Assembly: GCF_900107835.1 (NCBI RefSeq)
Contig: NZ_FNRG01000028.1
Coordinates: 1 to 51,081 of the forward strand
From: Oribacterium sp. KHPX15
Lineage (GTDB): Bacteria; Bacillota; Clostridia; Lachnospirales; Lachnospiraceae
DNA length: 51,081 nucleotides
Direction: 5' to 3'
Every line of letters begins with the position of its first letter. Within the stretch, counting starts at the first letter, position 1. A program made the translations under genes and the position numbers. Positions 43,567 to 51,072 of the stretch are shown here, piece after piece. The notes beneath the pieces were generated by a model. It saw nothing but the letters and a program-made list of their open reading frames with translations. It was not told the origin of the DNA and did not search any database.

Positions 43567-43826
43567 ATGATGGATAGACCTGGGCAAAAGATATTCCTGT
43601 TGAGCAGGAGATAGAGCTAGAAGGATATCGCTTCTATATGGTCCACAACATAAAGCATATAAGAGAAGATCTGTCCGGCATTGATTTTGTGGTATATGGT
43701 CATTCCCACAAGTATGAGAACCGGCAGAAAGACGGAATAACTTATCTAAATCCAGGTAGCTGTGGTCCGCGGAGATTTACACAGCCTGTGACTTTATCTT
43801 GTCACAGGTGTCTGGTATTCCGATGA
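43567..43826 (+). pseudogene. C-terminal fragment of a YfcE/MJ0936-type phosphodiesterase
   Basis: In the frame ending at 43826 the DNA reads a strand and VHNIKHIREDLSGIDFVVYG, then HSHKYENRQ and LNPGSCGPRRFTQPVT. These are the metal-binding GHSH and the closing motif of YfcE-like phosphodiesterases. The N-terminal metal motifs are missing, and the upstream ATG at 43567 is in another frame. Confidence 0.65.
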
Positions 43827-43989
43827 AGGGGCAAATCCTACGATTGGACAACAAGGTGAATGGAGCGAAGAGCCTGAATTTAAAGTTGAAGTTAATGTTG
43901 AAGATTCAAATGTAGACAGGACTGTGGAAGCTATAAGAAAAGCACATCCATATGAGGAACCTGTGATAAATATTTTGAAGCTTTATTAA
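43792..43989 (+). pseudogene. C-terminal fragment of a NIF3/YqfO-like protein
   Basis: The frame ending in TAA 43987-43989 contains VEVNVEDSNVDRTVEAIRKA, then HPYEEPVINILKLY. This is the HPYEEP ending of the NIF3-associated PII-like domain family. No start or N-terminal part is present, and it overlaps the end of the phosphodiesterase fragment. Confidence 0.55.
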
Positions 43990-44004
43990 TTTAGAGGAAA
44001 GTTT

Positions 44005-44325
44005 ATGGCATCTAGTAAAGATTATTTGGAATTCATATTAGAACAGCTTTCGGGATTGGATGAAATCTCTTATCGGGCAATGATGGGTGAATACATCCTT
44101 TATTATCGTGGTAAAGTGTTCGGTGGCATATATGATAATCGATTTCTTGTGAAACTGACAGAATCTTCTGTCAAAATGATGCCAGATACATCTAAGGAAA
44201 TCCCGTATGAAGGTGCCAAAGAAATGATACTTGTAGAGGAAGTTGATAATAAGGAGTTTCTCAGGGAATTGGTGGAAGTGATGTATGACGAATTGCCTTC
44301 ACCTAAAGCTAAGAAACGAAGTTGA
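44005..44325 (+). CDS. TfoX N-terminal domain protein
   Basis: 106 residues. The sequence YRAMMGEYILYYRGKVFGGI and FLVKLTE, then EIPYEGAKEMILVEE, matches the TfoX_N domain. In gamma-proteobacteria the full TfoX controls competence; single-domain versions in Firmicutes have no established role. AGAGGAAAG precedes the ATG. Confidence 0.88.
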   Translation: MASSKDYLEFILEQLSGLDEISYRAMMGEYILYYRGKVFGGIYDNRFLVKLTESSVKMMPDTSKEIPYEGAKEMILVEEVDNKEFLRELVEVMYDELPSPKAKKRS

Positions 44326-44329
44326 GACA

Positions 44330-44449
44330 ATTGATGCGGTTCCTGATGCCTGGTACGATGTTTGGAAGGAACTTGAAGGCCCGATCACATTTCGAAGGGA
44401 TTTTCCGGGTTACTATGAAATTGATGTAGTGGAACAGAATGTGTTTTAG
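44330..44449 (+). pseudogene. Unidentified gene fragment
   Basis: A 39-codon open stretch reading IDAVPDAWYDVWKELEGPIT, then FRRDFPGYYEIDVVE, to a TAG at 44447-44449. It has protein-like composition but no good start. Family not recognised. Confidence 0.35.
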
Positions 44450-44461
44450 AGGTTGATGAAT

Positions 44462-45001
44462 ATGTCACGATATGTGGTTTTTGATGTTGAAACACCGAAT
44501 CATATGAATAACAGGATGAGCGCCATAGGTATTTCTGTTATTGAGGATGGAAGGATTACTGAAGAATACTATACTCTGGTGAACCCCGAGCAGTCATTTG
44601 ACTATTTTAATGTACAACTGACTGGAATTAGTGAACAGTCAGTCAAGGATGCGCCTAACTTTCCTATGGTTTGGGATAAGATTAAACCCATTATGAACAG
44701 CGGAATGCTTGTGGCTCATAATGCGGTGTTTGATCTTGGAGTCCTAAAGCACTGCCTTGAGGGATACGGTATAGACTGGAAACCATACGTCAGATATATG
44801 TGTACCGTTCAGATGGGAAGAAGGCTGATCCCAGGCATCAGTCATAAGCTTAATGTCCTGTGTGATCACTATGGGATAAGCCTTAATCACCATCAGGCCG
44901 ATAGTGATTCCCGGGCATGCGCCGAGATACTTCTAAGGTATTTTGAGTCAGGTGCTGATGCTAAGAATCATATCAGGACATATTCTTTTAGGAAGGAGTA
45001 G
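44462..45001 (+). CDS. DEDDh 3'-5' exonuclease (DnaQ/PolC-epsilon-like)
   Basis: 179 residues. Exo motifs are FDVETPN (I), VAHNAVFDLGVL (II) and HQADSDSRA (III, DEDDh). The DVE and HNAVFDLG spacing is typical of free-standing proofreading-like exonucleases. ATG 44462 follows AGAGG at nine bases; ATG 44456 and TTG 44453 are closer. Confidence 0.87.
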   Translation: MSRYVVFDVETPNHMNNRMSAIGISVIEDGRITEEYYTLVNPEQSFDYFNVQLTGISEQSVKDAPNFPMVWDKIKPIMNSGMLVAHNAVFDLGVLKHCLEGYGIDWKPYVRYMCTVQMGRRLIPGISHKLNVLCDHYGISLNHHQADSDSRACAEILLRYFESGADAKNHIRTYSFRKE

Positions 45002-45004
45002 TCC

Positions 45005-45331
45005 GTGAATAAAAAGCAGGGCAATAACTGGACTGCTTACCATGACAAAGACACGAACCGGTACTTTGCAGAGATAATATACACCAGTCGTGAAGGTAGG
45101 GAGCAGTACAATTACGAAATCACTCATTATATTTATAAACGGTTGGGCTCGTTTAATGATGACATTGAAAATGAAAGACTGATAAGAACTGCAAAAATGA
45201 TCTATTCATTTGAAAACACAATGTACGGTACTTTAAGACCGGAGAGGACGGTCTGGGATGAAGAAGCCAACGAAGCTATGAAGGATAGCGTAAAAAAGAT
45301 AGATAATAAAAAAGGAAAAAAAGGAAAGTAA
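45005..45331 (+). CDS. Hypothetical protein translated after the exonuclease
   Basis: 108 residues. GTG 45005 follows AGGAAGGAG within the end of the exonuclease gene, with three bases between the genes. The core YHDKDTNRYFAEIIYTSREG is followed by an acidic-basic helical part, and the chain ends with a lysine-glycine tail (KGKKGK). Family not recognised. Its tight coupling suggests a role with the exonuclease. Confidence 0.65.
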   Translation: MNKKQGNNWTAYHDKDTNRYFAEIIYTSREGREQYNYEITHYIYKRLGSFNDDIENERLIRTAKMIYSFENTMYGTLRPERTVWDEEANEAMKDSVKKIDNKKGKKGK

Positions 45332-45506
45332 CGCTAATAACAGTTTATGGCGGATACATGGGAGTAGACACACAACTGTTTACGGTTTGCAGATTACTGT
45401 GGGCCGGGACCTTAGTGAGGCAACTAAATGGAACTTGATGAAAAATGGATAAGAGAACATCTGCCCATACTATCACACACTGTAATTTTCAGATTAAATA
45501 TCAGAA

Positions 45507-45677
45507 ATAAACATAAACACAAAAGTTTTCTATGAACTATGGCAGATGGAATGCTGCGGTACTCCCTTTAAGATTGGTGACTCCATCGAATGGCATGTTA
45601 TCAGCGCAGACAGACTTATACGACCTTTCGATATAGACGGGCTTGAATACGCCTATGATGCACATACCATTAGCTAA
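45507..45677 (+). pseudogene. Fragment resembling DUF6578
   Basis: The open stretch ending TAA 45675-45677 reads VFYELWQMECCGTPFKIGDS, then IEWHVISADRLIRP. The WQMECCG-x-PF-x-x-GD pattern resembles DUF6578 proteins. It has no start codon. The rest of 45332-45698 holds another short coding-like piece (TVYGLQITVGRDLSEATKWN) but no gene. Confidence 0.45.
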
Positions 45678-45698
45678 TCAGTGGTTTGGTAAATAGAT

Positions 45699-46139
45699 AT
45701 GATAATACGATTAATGACAATAGAAGACTACGAAAAGGTTTATCAGTTATGGCTTTCTTGTTCAGGAATGGGGCTAAATAACCTTGATGACTCCAAGGAC
45801 GGAATTGCTAAATACCTCGATAGAAATCCTGATACTTGCTTTGTTGCCGAAAAGTCTGATGAGATTATTGGTGTAATAATTTCAGGACACGACGGAAGGC
45901 GCGGATTCATTTATCATACAGCGGTAAAACCTGAGTATAGAAATCAAGGAATCGCTAAGATGCTTGTAGAGGCAGCTATGGATGCACTTAAAGCAAATGG
46001 GATAAACAAAGTTGCACTGGTTGTCTTTGACAGAAACAAAGATGGAAATGCATTCTGGGAGAAAGTTGGATTTTCTGTTAGAGAAGATCTGGTCTACAGA
46101 AACAAAACAATCTCAGAATTAATAAGGATAGACACTTAG
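45699..46139 (+). CDS. GNAT-family N-acetyltransferase
   Basis: 146 residues. The acetyl-CoA motif is VKPEYRNQGIAKMLVEAAM near residue 80, preceded by GVIISGHDGRRGFIYHTAV. It resembles the YpeA subgroup. The acyl acceptor is unknown. The ribosome binding site is weak. It lies 21 bases before the ammonia-lyase gene. Confidence 0.88.
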   Translation: MIIRLMTIEDYEKVYQLWLSCSGMGLNNLDDSKDGIAKYLDRNPDTCFVAEKSDEIIGVIISGHDGRRGFIYHTAVKPEYRNQGIAKMLVEAAMDALKANGINKVALVVFDRNKDGNAFWEKVGFSVREDLVYRNKTISELIRIDT

Positions 46140-46160
46140 ATTCAAGATAATGCAGTAAGG

Positions 46161-47372
46161 ATGAACAACAATATTCGGATTTTAAAAAATAAATATACAG
46201 TCAACGGGTACAAGGATTCTCTTTTTACAAGGAATGAAGCTGAAAATGCCATCCGCTTTCATAGGAGTCTTCCGTGTTACAATGAAACGCCACTAAAGTC
46301 CCTGTCATCCACTGCAGAGAAGTACGGTGTCGGGGCAATCCTAGTAAAAGATGAGTCTACAAGATTCGGACTTAATGCATTTAAGGGACTTGGTGGAAGC
46401 TATGCCATTTTCAGAATACTGTGCGACTATTTTGGAATGGATCATGAGACATCAGTTTACGAGGATTTCCATAATTCTATAATCCGAAAACAATGTGAGA
46501 ATATTGTATTCGTAACTGCAACAGATGGAAATCATGGAAAAGGTGTTGCATGGGCCGCAAGCCTATTTGGATGTAAGTCACATGTGCTGATGCCGAAGGG
46601 CTCTGCTGAGTCAAGAAAACATGCGATTGAAAATGCAGGGGCGAGCTCCGTTTTGATAACGGAGCTAAATTATGATAAGACAGTTGCCCTTGCAAAGAAG
46701 CTTGCTAAAGAAAATGGATGGATTCTGGTTCAGGATACATCTTGGGAAGGATACGAGGAGACTCCCCGCTGCATCATTGAAGGATACCTTACAATGGCTC
46801 AGGAAATCATCGGACAGATGGGAGGGAGGAAACCGACTCATGTGTTTCTGCAGGCAGGAGTAGGCGCGATGGCAGGAGGAATCACAGCCTATCTCATGGA
46901 CGTCTATAAAGATGATCCACCGATTATTACTGTCGCTGAACCAAGTACCGTCGCATGTGTTTATTTATCAGCGGAAATAGCTGATGACAAACCACATTCA
47001 ATTGATGGTGATCCTGAGACCATTATGGCCGGCCTTAATTGTGGAACACCATGCAGTATCACATGGCCTGTTCTCAGAGACGCTGTTTCATTCTACTGTG
47101 CTTGTGAAGATTGTATTACTGAAAGAGGGATGCGGGCCTATGCCTTACCGGAGAATGGAGATCCCGCCATCGTTTCAGGTGAATCCGGTGCAGTGACATA
47201 TGGATTACTTCTGGAGATTCTTGAGGATTCGGAACTAAGGAAGCTCTGGAAAATAGACGAAAACTCAGCTATTTTACTCATCAACACTGAGGGAGCTACA
47301 GATCCGGTTAACTATGAGAAAATCCTTGGCAGGGGGATGATCAATGAATGCAAAACGAGGATATGTACCTGA
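46161..47372 (+). CDS. dpaL: Diaminopropionate ammonia-lyase
   Basis: 403 residues, normal length. A PLP fold type II enzyme that converts 2,3-diaminopropionate to pyruvate and two ammonia. K75 in GLNAFKGLGGSYA should bind PLP; TDGNHGKGVAWAA and the closing NTEGATDPVNY are family features. The start follows AAGGATG. In other bacteria the gene is often linked to purine/urate or peptide catabolism; no such genes are here. Confidence 0.92.
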   Translation: MNNNIRILKNKYTVNGYKDSLFTRNEAENAIRFHRSLPCYNETPLKSLSSTAEKYGVGAILVKDESTRFGLNAFKGLGGSYAIFRILCDYFGMDHETSVYEDFHNSIIRKQCENIVFVTATDGNHGKGVAWAASLFGCKSHVLMPKGSAESRKHAIENAGASSVLITELNYDKTVALAKKLAKENGWILVQDTSWEGYEETPRCIIEGYLTMAQEIIGQMGGRKPTHVFLQAGVGAMAGGITAYLMDVYKDDPPIITVAEPSTVACVYLSAEIADDKPHSIDGDPETIMAGLNCGTPCSITWPVLRDAVSFYCACEDCITERGMRAYALPENGDPAIVSGESGAVTYGLLLEILEDSELRKLWKIDENSAILLINTEGATDPVNYEKILGRGMINECKTRICT

Positions 47373-47475
47373 GGATGACAGGAACTTTTCAGAATGTGTA
47401 GTTAAGGATATGCGGTCAGCCTCTCGTCATTTATGTTACCTTATAAGTGAAGGATATGATCTTACTCTCAATTAG
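47344..47475 (+). CDS. Possible 43-residue fragment overlapping dpaL
   Basis: ATG 47344 in another frame (MNAKRGYVPEDDRNFSECVV and onward) ends at TAG 47473-47475. It looks protein-like but is short and without a clear binding site. Probably a remnant. The remainder to 47582 shows nothing clear. Confidence 0.3.
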   Translation: MNAKRGYVPEDDRNFSECVVKDMRSASRHLCYLISEGYDLTLN

Positions 47476-47582
47476 TAGAAAGCATCTCTTTATGTAAGCT
47501 GGAAGATAAGGATGAATTCAGGAATTAGTGTAACTGGTAACTGTTGTAAAGTTCTGCTTAGTTGATTTTTTAGGCGGTAAAT

Positions 47583-48242
47583 ATGAAGAGAATAATAAAG
47601 TTTATTGGGATATCGTTAATAAGTATTAGCCTGTTGTGTGGCTGCGGTACTGGACTAGAGATTCCGGAGCCGTTAATAGATAACATTATATCGTCACAGA
47701 AGAACGAAACAGATAATACTTCTTTCAAATATGAACATGACCCAAGAGACAATGCAAAGGCAATGGAAGACATTATTGATAATCCGGATGCAGTATACGG
47801 TTTTTCACCAAGTCCGGAATCAAAACGTCTCGGAGAATATGCAGAGTATGATTGGACTGATCCTGAGTTTGTTGCTGACGCAAGGGAAAAACGCATAGAA
47901 TATCATAAGTCGTTGGATTCAATGACAGATATCCTATACAAAATGAAGGAAGAAGGAGCAACGACTGAAGAAATGGCAAGAGCTGTCTCAGCTGAAAAGA
48001 ACCGCCTCAGGCTTGAATCATACAAAGATGATCCGGAGGGACTTGAAAAGCTCAAAAAGAGTAATATGGATACTTATGGACATGAGGACGGTCCTACTCC
48101 TGATGAAATGTTTGAGAAATATGGTAGTTGGGAGATAGTTATGCAAAAAGCATTTTCCACCAATATGGGAATGGATGCTTGCTGTGGATTATATGATGAA
48201 TATTATCAGTTGTATATCGAACTGGGATATATAAATGAATAA
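47583..48242 (+). CDS. Lipoprotein of unknown function
   Basis: 219 residues. The lipobox is SLLCGC (C19-C21 region). Residues 50-219 form one dense, probably helical domain with conserved-looking segments: NPDAVYGFSPSPESKRLGEY, DWTDPEFVADAREKRIEYHK, GATTEEMARAVSAEKNRLRL and YGHEDGPTPDEMFEKYGSW. I have the impression that a similar domain occurs at the end of large clostridial secreted proteins, possibly polymorphic toxins, but cannot verify it. AGGCGG precedes the ATG. Confidence 0.65.
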   Translation: MKRIIKFIGISLISISLLCGCGTGLEIPEPLIDNIISSQKNETDNTSFKYEHDPRDNAKAMEDIIDNPDAVYGFSPSPESKRLGEYAEYDWTDPEFVADAREKRIEYHKSLDSMTDILYKMKEEGATTEEMARAVSAEKNRLRLESYKDDPEGLEKLKKSNMDTYGHEDGPTPDEMFEKYGSWEIVMQKAFSTNMGMDACCGLYDEYYQLYIELGYINE

Positions 48243-48250
48243 AGTAAGCA

Positions 48251-48300
48251 AGGGTACTGTCTCCCTAAAGGCCACCTGCTAAAGCAAGTGGGTTTCCGTC
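48251..48300 (+). mobile_element. Solitary IS200/IS605-like end hairpin
   Basis: CCACCTGC (48272-48279) and GCAAGTGG (48284-48291) form a stem with one mismatch around TAAA, followed by GTTTCC and preceded by AGGG...CCCT. Hairpins of the form CCACC-TGC-TAAA-GCA-GGTGG are common at the right end of IS200/IS605 elements and in TnpB guide-RNA scaffolds. No transposase accompanies it. It lies precisely between a lipoprotein gene and a truncated HD gene. Confidence 0.4.
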
Positions 48301-48301
48301 C

Positions 48302-48541
48302 ATGGCAACGAAAGGTTTTATTTATGAAACTCCCGAATCAAGATTTGCTCATGCCATGGATAATCTACAGCCGCTATTACTAAATGAAAGTAATGATGGT
48401 GGTGACTGGAGAGAACATAAGGCTACAGCTGATAAGGTTTACGGAAGGCAGAAAAAGACAAAGCTTGGTTCAGAGAAGCTTTATGAGGAAGTGACTGATA
48501 AAATTTTGCAGAAGAATATAAAGAATGGGAATATTCTATAG
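48302..48541 (+). pseudogene. C-terminal fragment of an HD-domain hydrolase (YfbR/HDDC2-like)
   Basis: 79 codons. ETPESRFAHAMDNLQPLLLN, then GGDWREHKAT, is the conserved C-terminal helical region of YfbR/HDDC2-type nucleotidases. The HD metal-binding half is missing, and the fragment begins exactly after an insertion-sequence-like hairpin. No ribosome binding site. Confidence 0.6.
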
Positions 48542-48570
48542 CTTCTTTCTTTATAAAAAGGATGAATATA

Positions 48571-49080
48571 ATGTGGGAACTTGACTATGATAAACAGGCA
48601 AATTACTGGATAAAAAAGGATGCTGATTCAGCTAAACTTGAACGGGAGAAACTGAAGGAAAGAATAGAATCCTTTATATGTGAGAGAAAGACCTGTGCAC
48701 TGGCTACGGCTTCGGACGGTTTCGTAAGATGTACTCCGATCGAATATAATTTCTTAGACGAAGCATTTTACTTTTTGTCGGAAGGCGGGCTTAAGTTTAA
48801 AGCATTAAAAGATAATAAGAATGTCAGCATTGCTATTTTCGACGCTTATGATGGATTCGGAAAGCTGAAGGGGCTTCAGGTACAGGGTAAAGCTTGGATG
48901 ATAGAGCCTTTTTCAGATGAGTACTTGAAGATTCTTGAGTATAAGAAGATTCCGGTTGAAGCTATCAGGAAAATGCATGATGCCATGAATCTGATAAAGG
49001 TAGTTCCGAAGAGTTTCGATTATCTTGATTCGGAGCTTAAACAGGAAAACGTAAAAATAAGACAGCATTTGGAACTGTAA
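48571..49080 (+). CDS. Pyridoxamine 5'-phosphate oxidase-like flavin-binding protein
   Basis: 169 residues. The split-barrel sequence TCALATASDGFVRCTPIEYN, then YFLSEGGLKFKALKDNKNVSIAIFD, is typical of PNPOx-like FMN proteins. The C-terminal part lacks the usual second catalytic motif, so it is one of the many related family members of unknown substrate. ATG 48571 is nine bases after AAAAGG; ATG 48562 is directly adjacent to it. Confidence 0.82.
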   Translation: MWELDYDKQANYWIKKDADSAKLEREKLKERIESFICERKTCALATASDGFVRCTPIEYNFLDEAFYFLSEGGLKFKALKDNKNVSIAIFDAYDGFGKLKGLQVQGKAWMIEPFSDEYLKILEYKKIPVEAIRKMHDAMNLIKVVPKSFDYLDSELKQENVKIRQHLEL

Positions 49081-49095
49081 GGAAGGGGATAGAAA

Positions 49096-49701
49096 ATGAT
49101 AACGAGAGAAGAAGCTTTTGATCTATTGAAAAAATACAATAAGGATCCGTTCCATATCCAGCATTCACTGACTGTGGAAGCAGTCATGAAGTGGTATGCG
49201 AAGGAGCTTGGATATGAGGATGAAGAAGATCGATGGGGAATCGTAGGACTTCTCCACGACATTGATTTTGAACTTTACCCGGAGGAACACTGCCTTAAAG
49301 CGGTATCCTTACTAAGGGAAGGCGGGGTAGATGAGGGTATCATCCATTCTGTCTGCTCACATGGATATGGGATTACTGTACCTTGTGGTGTGACAATAGA
49401 TGTGGAACCTATACATGAGATGGAAAAGGTTCTGTTTGCTGCAGATGAACTTACAGGATTTATCTGGGCTGCGGCAATTATGAGACCATCAAAGAGCACA
49501 AAGGACATGGAATTAAAGTCCCTGAAAAAGAAGTATAAGAGCAAGGGCTTTGCTGCCGGCTGTTCCAGAGAAGTGATCGAACGTGGCGCCGAACAGCTTG
49601 GCTGGGAGCTAGACAAGCTCCTAGACATGACACTTAAGGCTATGGCCGCAAGTGAAGACACGATCAATAAAGAGATGGCTGCTGAAGGACAGGCTCAATA
49701 A
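49096..49701 (+). CDS. HD-superfamily hydrolase
   Basis: 201 residues. The HD residues are H in HIQHSLTVEAVM, HD in VGLLHDIDFEL and H in EEHCLKAVSLL, plus SHGYG and the D in AADELTGF. This group is widespread in Clostridia and is annotated as HDIG-like without known substrate. GGAAGGGG precedes the ATG. It overlaps nothing and lies 15 bases after the PNPOx-like gene. Confidence 0.87.
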   Translation: MITREEAFDLLKKYNKDPFHIQHSLTVEAVMKWYAKELGYEDEEDRWGIVGLLHDIDFELYPEEHCLKAVSLLREGGVDEGIIHSVCSHGYGITVPCGVTIDVEPIHEMEKVLFAADELTGFIWAAAIMRPSKSTKDMELKSLKKKYKSKGFAAGCSREVIERGAEQLGWELDKLLDMTLKAMAASEDTINKEMAAEGQAQ

Positions 49702-49738
49702 AGGGAAATACTCTCGGGGAATACAGGAAAAAATTGAA

Positions 49739-50494
49739 ATGAACTATATAAGATATTTGTTTCTGGCATTCACGCTTCTAAGCCTTATCTATTCTGTCAG
49801 TATCTACATGGTAGGAAGTGGCACATTCTCATTTTTGATATGGATATTCAGTGCAATTATTTTCGGACTATTATTCTATCTTTCAGGCAATGGTAGGTGG
49901 ATGAAGATCCCATTTGGGATAAGATGTGCAGGTTACATTATAATCGGATTAACGGCAATATTCTTTACCATCTGCTTTATTGCCATGGCAAGTCACTTCA
50001 ATGATAAAGGTGAAGAGAATCTTGACTACATAATTGTCCTTGGTGCGCAGATGAAAGGTGGAAGTCCTAGTACGATCTACAGATTCAGACTTGATGCTGC
50101 ATATGACTATCTCATAAAGAATCCGGATACTATCTGCATTGTATCCGGTGGAATAGGGAAGAATGAGACTGTCAGTGAAGGAGACGGGGGAAAGGAATAT
50201 CTCATTTCAAAAGGCATTGCTCCTGAGCGCATCATCGCAGAAACAGAAGCCAGGGATACAGTTGAAAACATATTGTTTTCAAAAGAGATAATGGATCAAT
50301 CTACAAGCGATGATACACTAAGGATAGGTATAGTGACAAACAATTTCCATGTCTTCCGGGGAATTCATCTGGCAAAAAGGTATACGGAATACGAAGTTTG
50401 TGGGATAGCAGCATATACAGTACCCTGGTACCTTCCAAACAACATGGTAAGGGAATGCTTTGGTATTGGAAGGGATTTAAGGAAGATGAGATAG
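49739..50494 (+). CDS. DUF218 (YdcF/SanA/ElyC-like) membrane protein
   Basis: 251 residues. Three or four N-terminal membrane helices (about 5-110) precede a DUF218 domain with DYIIVLGAQMKGGSPSTIYRFRLDAA, IVSGGIGKNE, EARDTVENILFS and IVTNNFHVFRG. DUF218 proteins act in envelope integrity and undecaprenyl-linked processes in other bacteria; function here is inferred. ATG 49739 follows CAGGAAA; longer frames run back into the HD gene. No gene was found in 50495-50690. Confidence 0.87.
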   Translation: MNYIRYLFLAFTLLSLIYSVSIYMVGSGTFSFLIWIFSAIIFGLLFYLSGNGRWMKIPFGIRCAGYIIIGLTAIFFTICFIAMASHFNDKGEENLDYIIVLGAQMKGGSPSTIYRFRLDAAYDYLIKNPDTICIVSGGIGKNETVSEGDGGKEYLISKGIAPERIIAETEARDTVENILFSKEIMDQSTSDDTLRIGIVTNNFHVFRGIHLAKRYTEYEVCGIAAYTVPWYLPNNMVRECFGIGRDLRKMR

Positions 50495-50694
50495 AGGTTC
50501 CTTATGAGGATTGATTACCCTGAAGCTGTCGGCAACATTTAATTGATGACGATATTTTGGGCAAAAATATACTGAAATTGTCTTAATTATGGGATTAGGA
50601 TATAAGAAAACGTTTAGAAAGGAAAAACTTAAAAACAGGAACGTAATAAACAAATTAAAATTCAAAATTAATTTATTATTTTTAACTAAAGCTA

Positions 50695-50722
50695 TTGCAA
50701 TTTAAATAATTTATAGTATAAT
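50695..50722 (+). promoter_or_regulatory. Promoter of the riboswitch-controlled transcript
   Basis: TTGCAA (50695-50700) and a perfect TATAAT (50717-50722) are separated by 16 bases. Transcription should begin near 50729, about 55 bases before the first leader hairpin. Confidence 0.75.
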
Positions 50723-50783
50723 TAGTATTGTAAAGAGGAGATGAGAAAAGAAAGGAACCCAAAAAAAGGTTCGCTTCTCTTTA

Positions 50784-50810
50784 AACTAAGATCCAACCTA
50801 GATCTTAGTT
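50784..50810 (+). promoter_or_regulatory. Leader hairpin directly before aptamer 1
   Basis: AACTAAGATC (50784-50793) pairs perfectly with GATCTTAGTT (50801-50810), loop CAACCTA. The loop plus flanking GA (AACCTAGA, 50795-50802) is complementary to TCTAGGTT (50934-50941) just before the terminator, so an alternative or tertiary pairing is possible. Confidence 0.65.
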
Positions 50811-50880
50811 GGGCAAACCCGGAGAAATCCGGCGACGCAAAACTACAGGGGCCGAAAGGCCAGCCAGTTGCAATCTTCAT
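50811..50880 (+). promoter_or_regulatory. Cyclic-di-GMP-I (GEMM-I) riboswitch aptamer 1
   Basis: The GEMM core is present: GGGCAAACC, P2 hairpin CCGGA-GAAA-TCCGG with GNRA loop, GACGCAAAACTACAGGG with the tetraloop receptor, a P3 hairpin GGCC-GAAA-GGCC, and AGCCAGTTGC. G50813 corresponds to G20 of the Vc2 aptamer, which favours c-di-GMP over cGAMP. Compared with aptamer 2, AACT/AGTT replaces AGCT/AGCT in a paired segment, a compensatory change. Confidence 0.93.
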
Positions 50881-50943
50881 GGAGCACAAGCTCCGAAGGT
50901 TAGTTCTCGAATCAGAATTAATTCAAGAAGGTTCTAGGTTAAC

Positions 50944-50977
50944 TGGCACAGGGTACAAAACCCGGTGCCAATTTTTT
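50944..50977 (+). terminator. Riboswitch-controlled terminator (expression platform 1)
   Basis: TGGCACAGGGT (50944-50954) pairs with ACCCGGTGCCA (50960-50970), one mismatch, followed by six T residues. AACTGGC (50941-50947), which includes part of its left arm, can instead pair with GCCAGTT (50863-50869) of the aptamer. Ligand binding should free the terminator arm and turn expression off. Confidence 0.88.
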
Positions 50978-50995
50978 ATCCAAATCACTTAAATA

Positions 50996-51056
50996 GCAAA
51001 CCCGGAGAAATCCGGCGACGCAAAGCTACAGGGACCGAAAGGTCAGCCAGCTGCAC
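50996..51056 (+). promoter_or_regulatory. Cyclic-di-GMP-I (GEMM-I) riboswitch aptamer 2
   Basis: GCAAACC, CCGGA-GAAA-TCCGG, GACGCAAAGCTACAGGG, GACC-GAAA-GGTC and AGCCAGCTGC match the GEMM consensus and aptamer 1. G50996 is the c-di-GMP-type G20. The 3' side runs within about 10 bases of the AAAGGA ribosome binding site (51060-51065), and no second terminator is seen, so control of translation is likely. Confidence 0.93.
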
Positions 51057-51072
51057 TTGAAAGGAAAAGAAA

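Noticed and set aside
33350-50500. Integron-like cassette array
   Set aside because: The alternation of small genes suggested cassettes, but no repeated attC-like sites between genes and no integrase gene were seen.
50741-50992. An 83-codon open frame across the first riboswitch
   Set aside because: It coincides with highly structured RNA (leader hairpin, GEMM aptamer, terminator), its protein has no recognisable pattern, and an RNA explanation accounts for the whole stretch.
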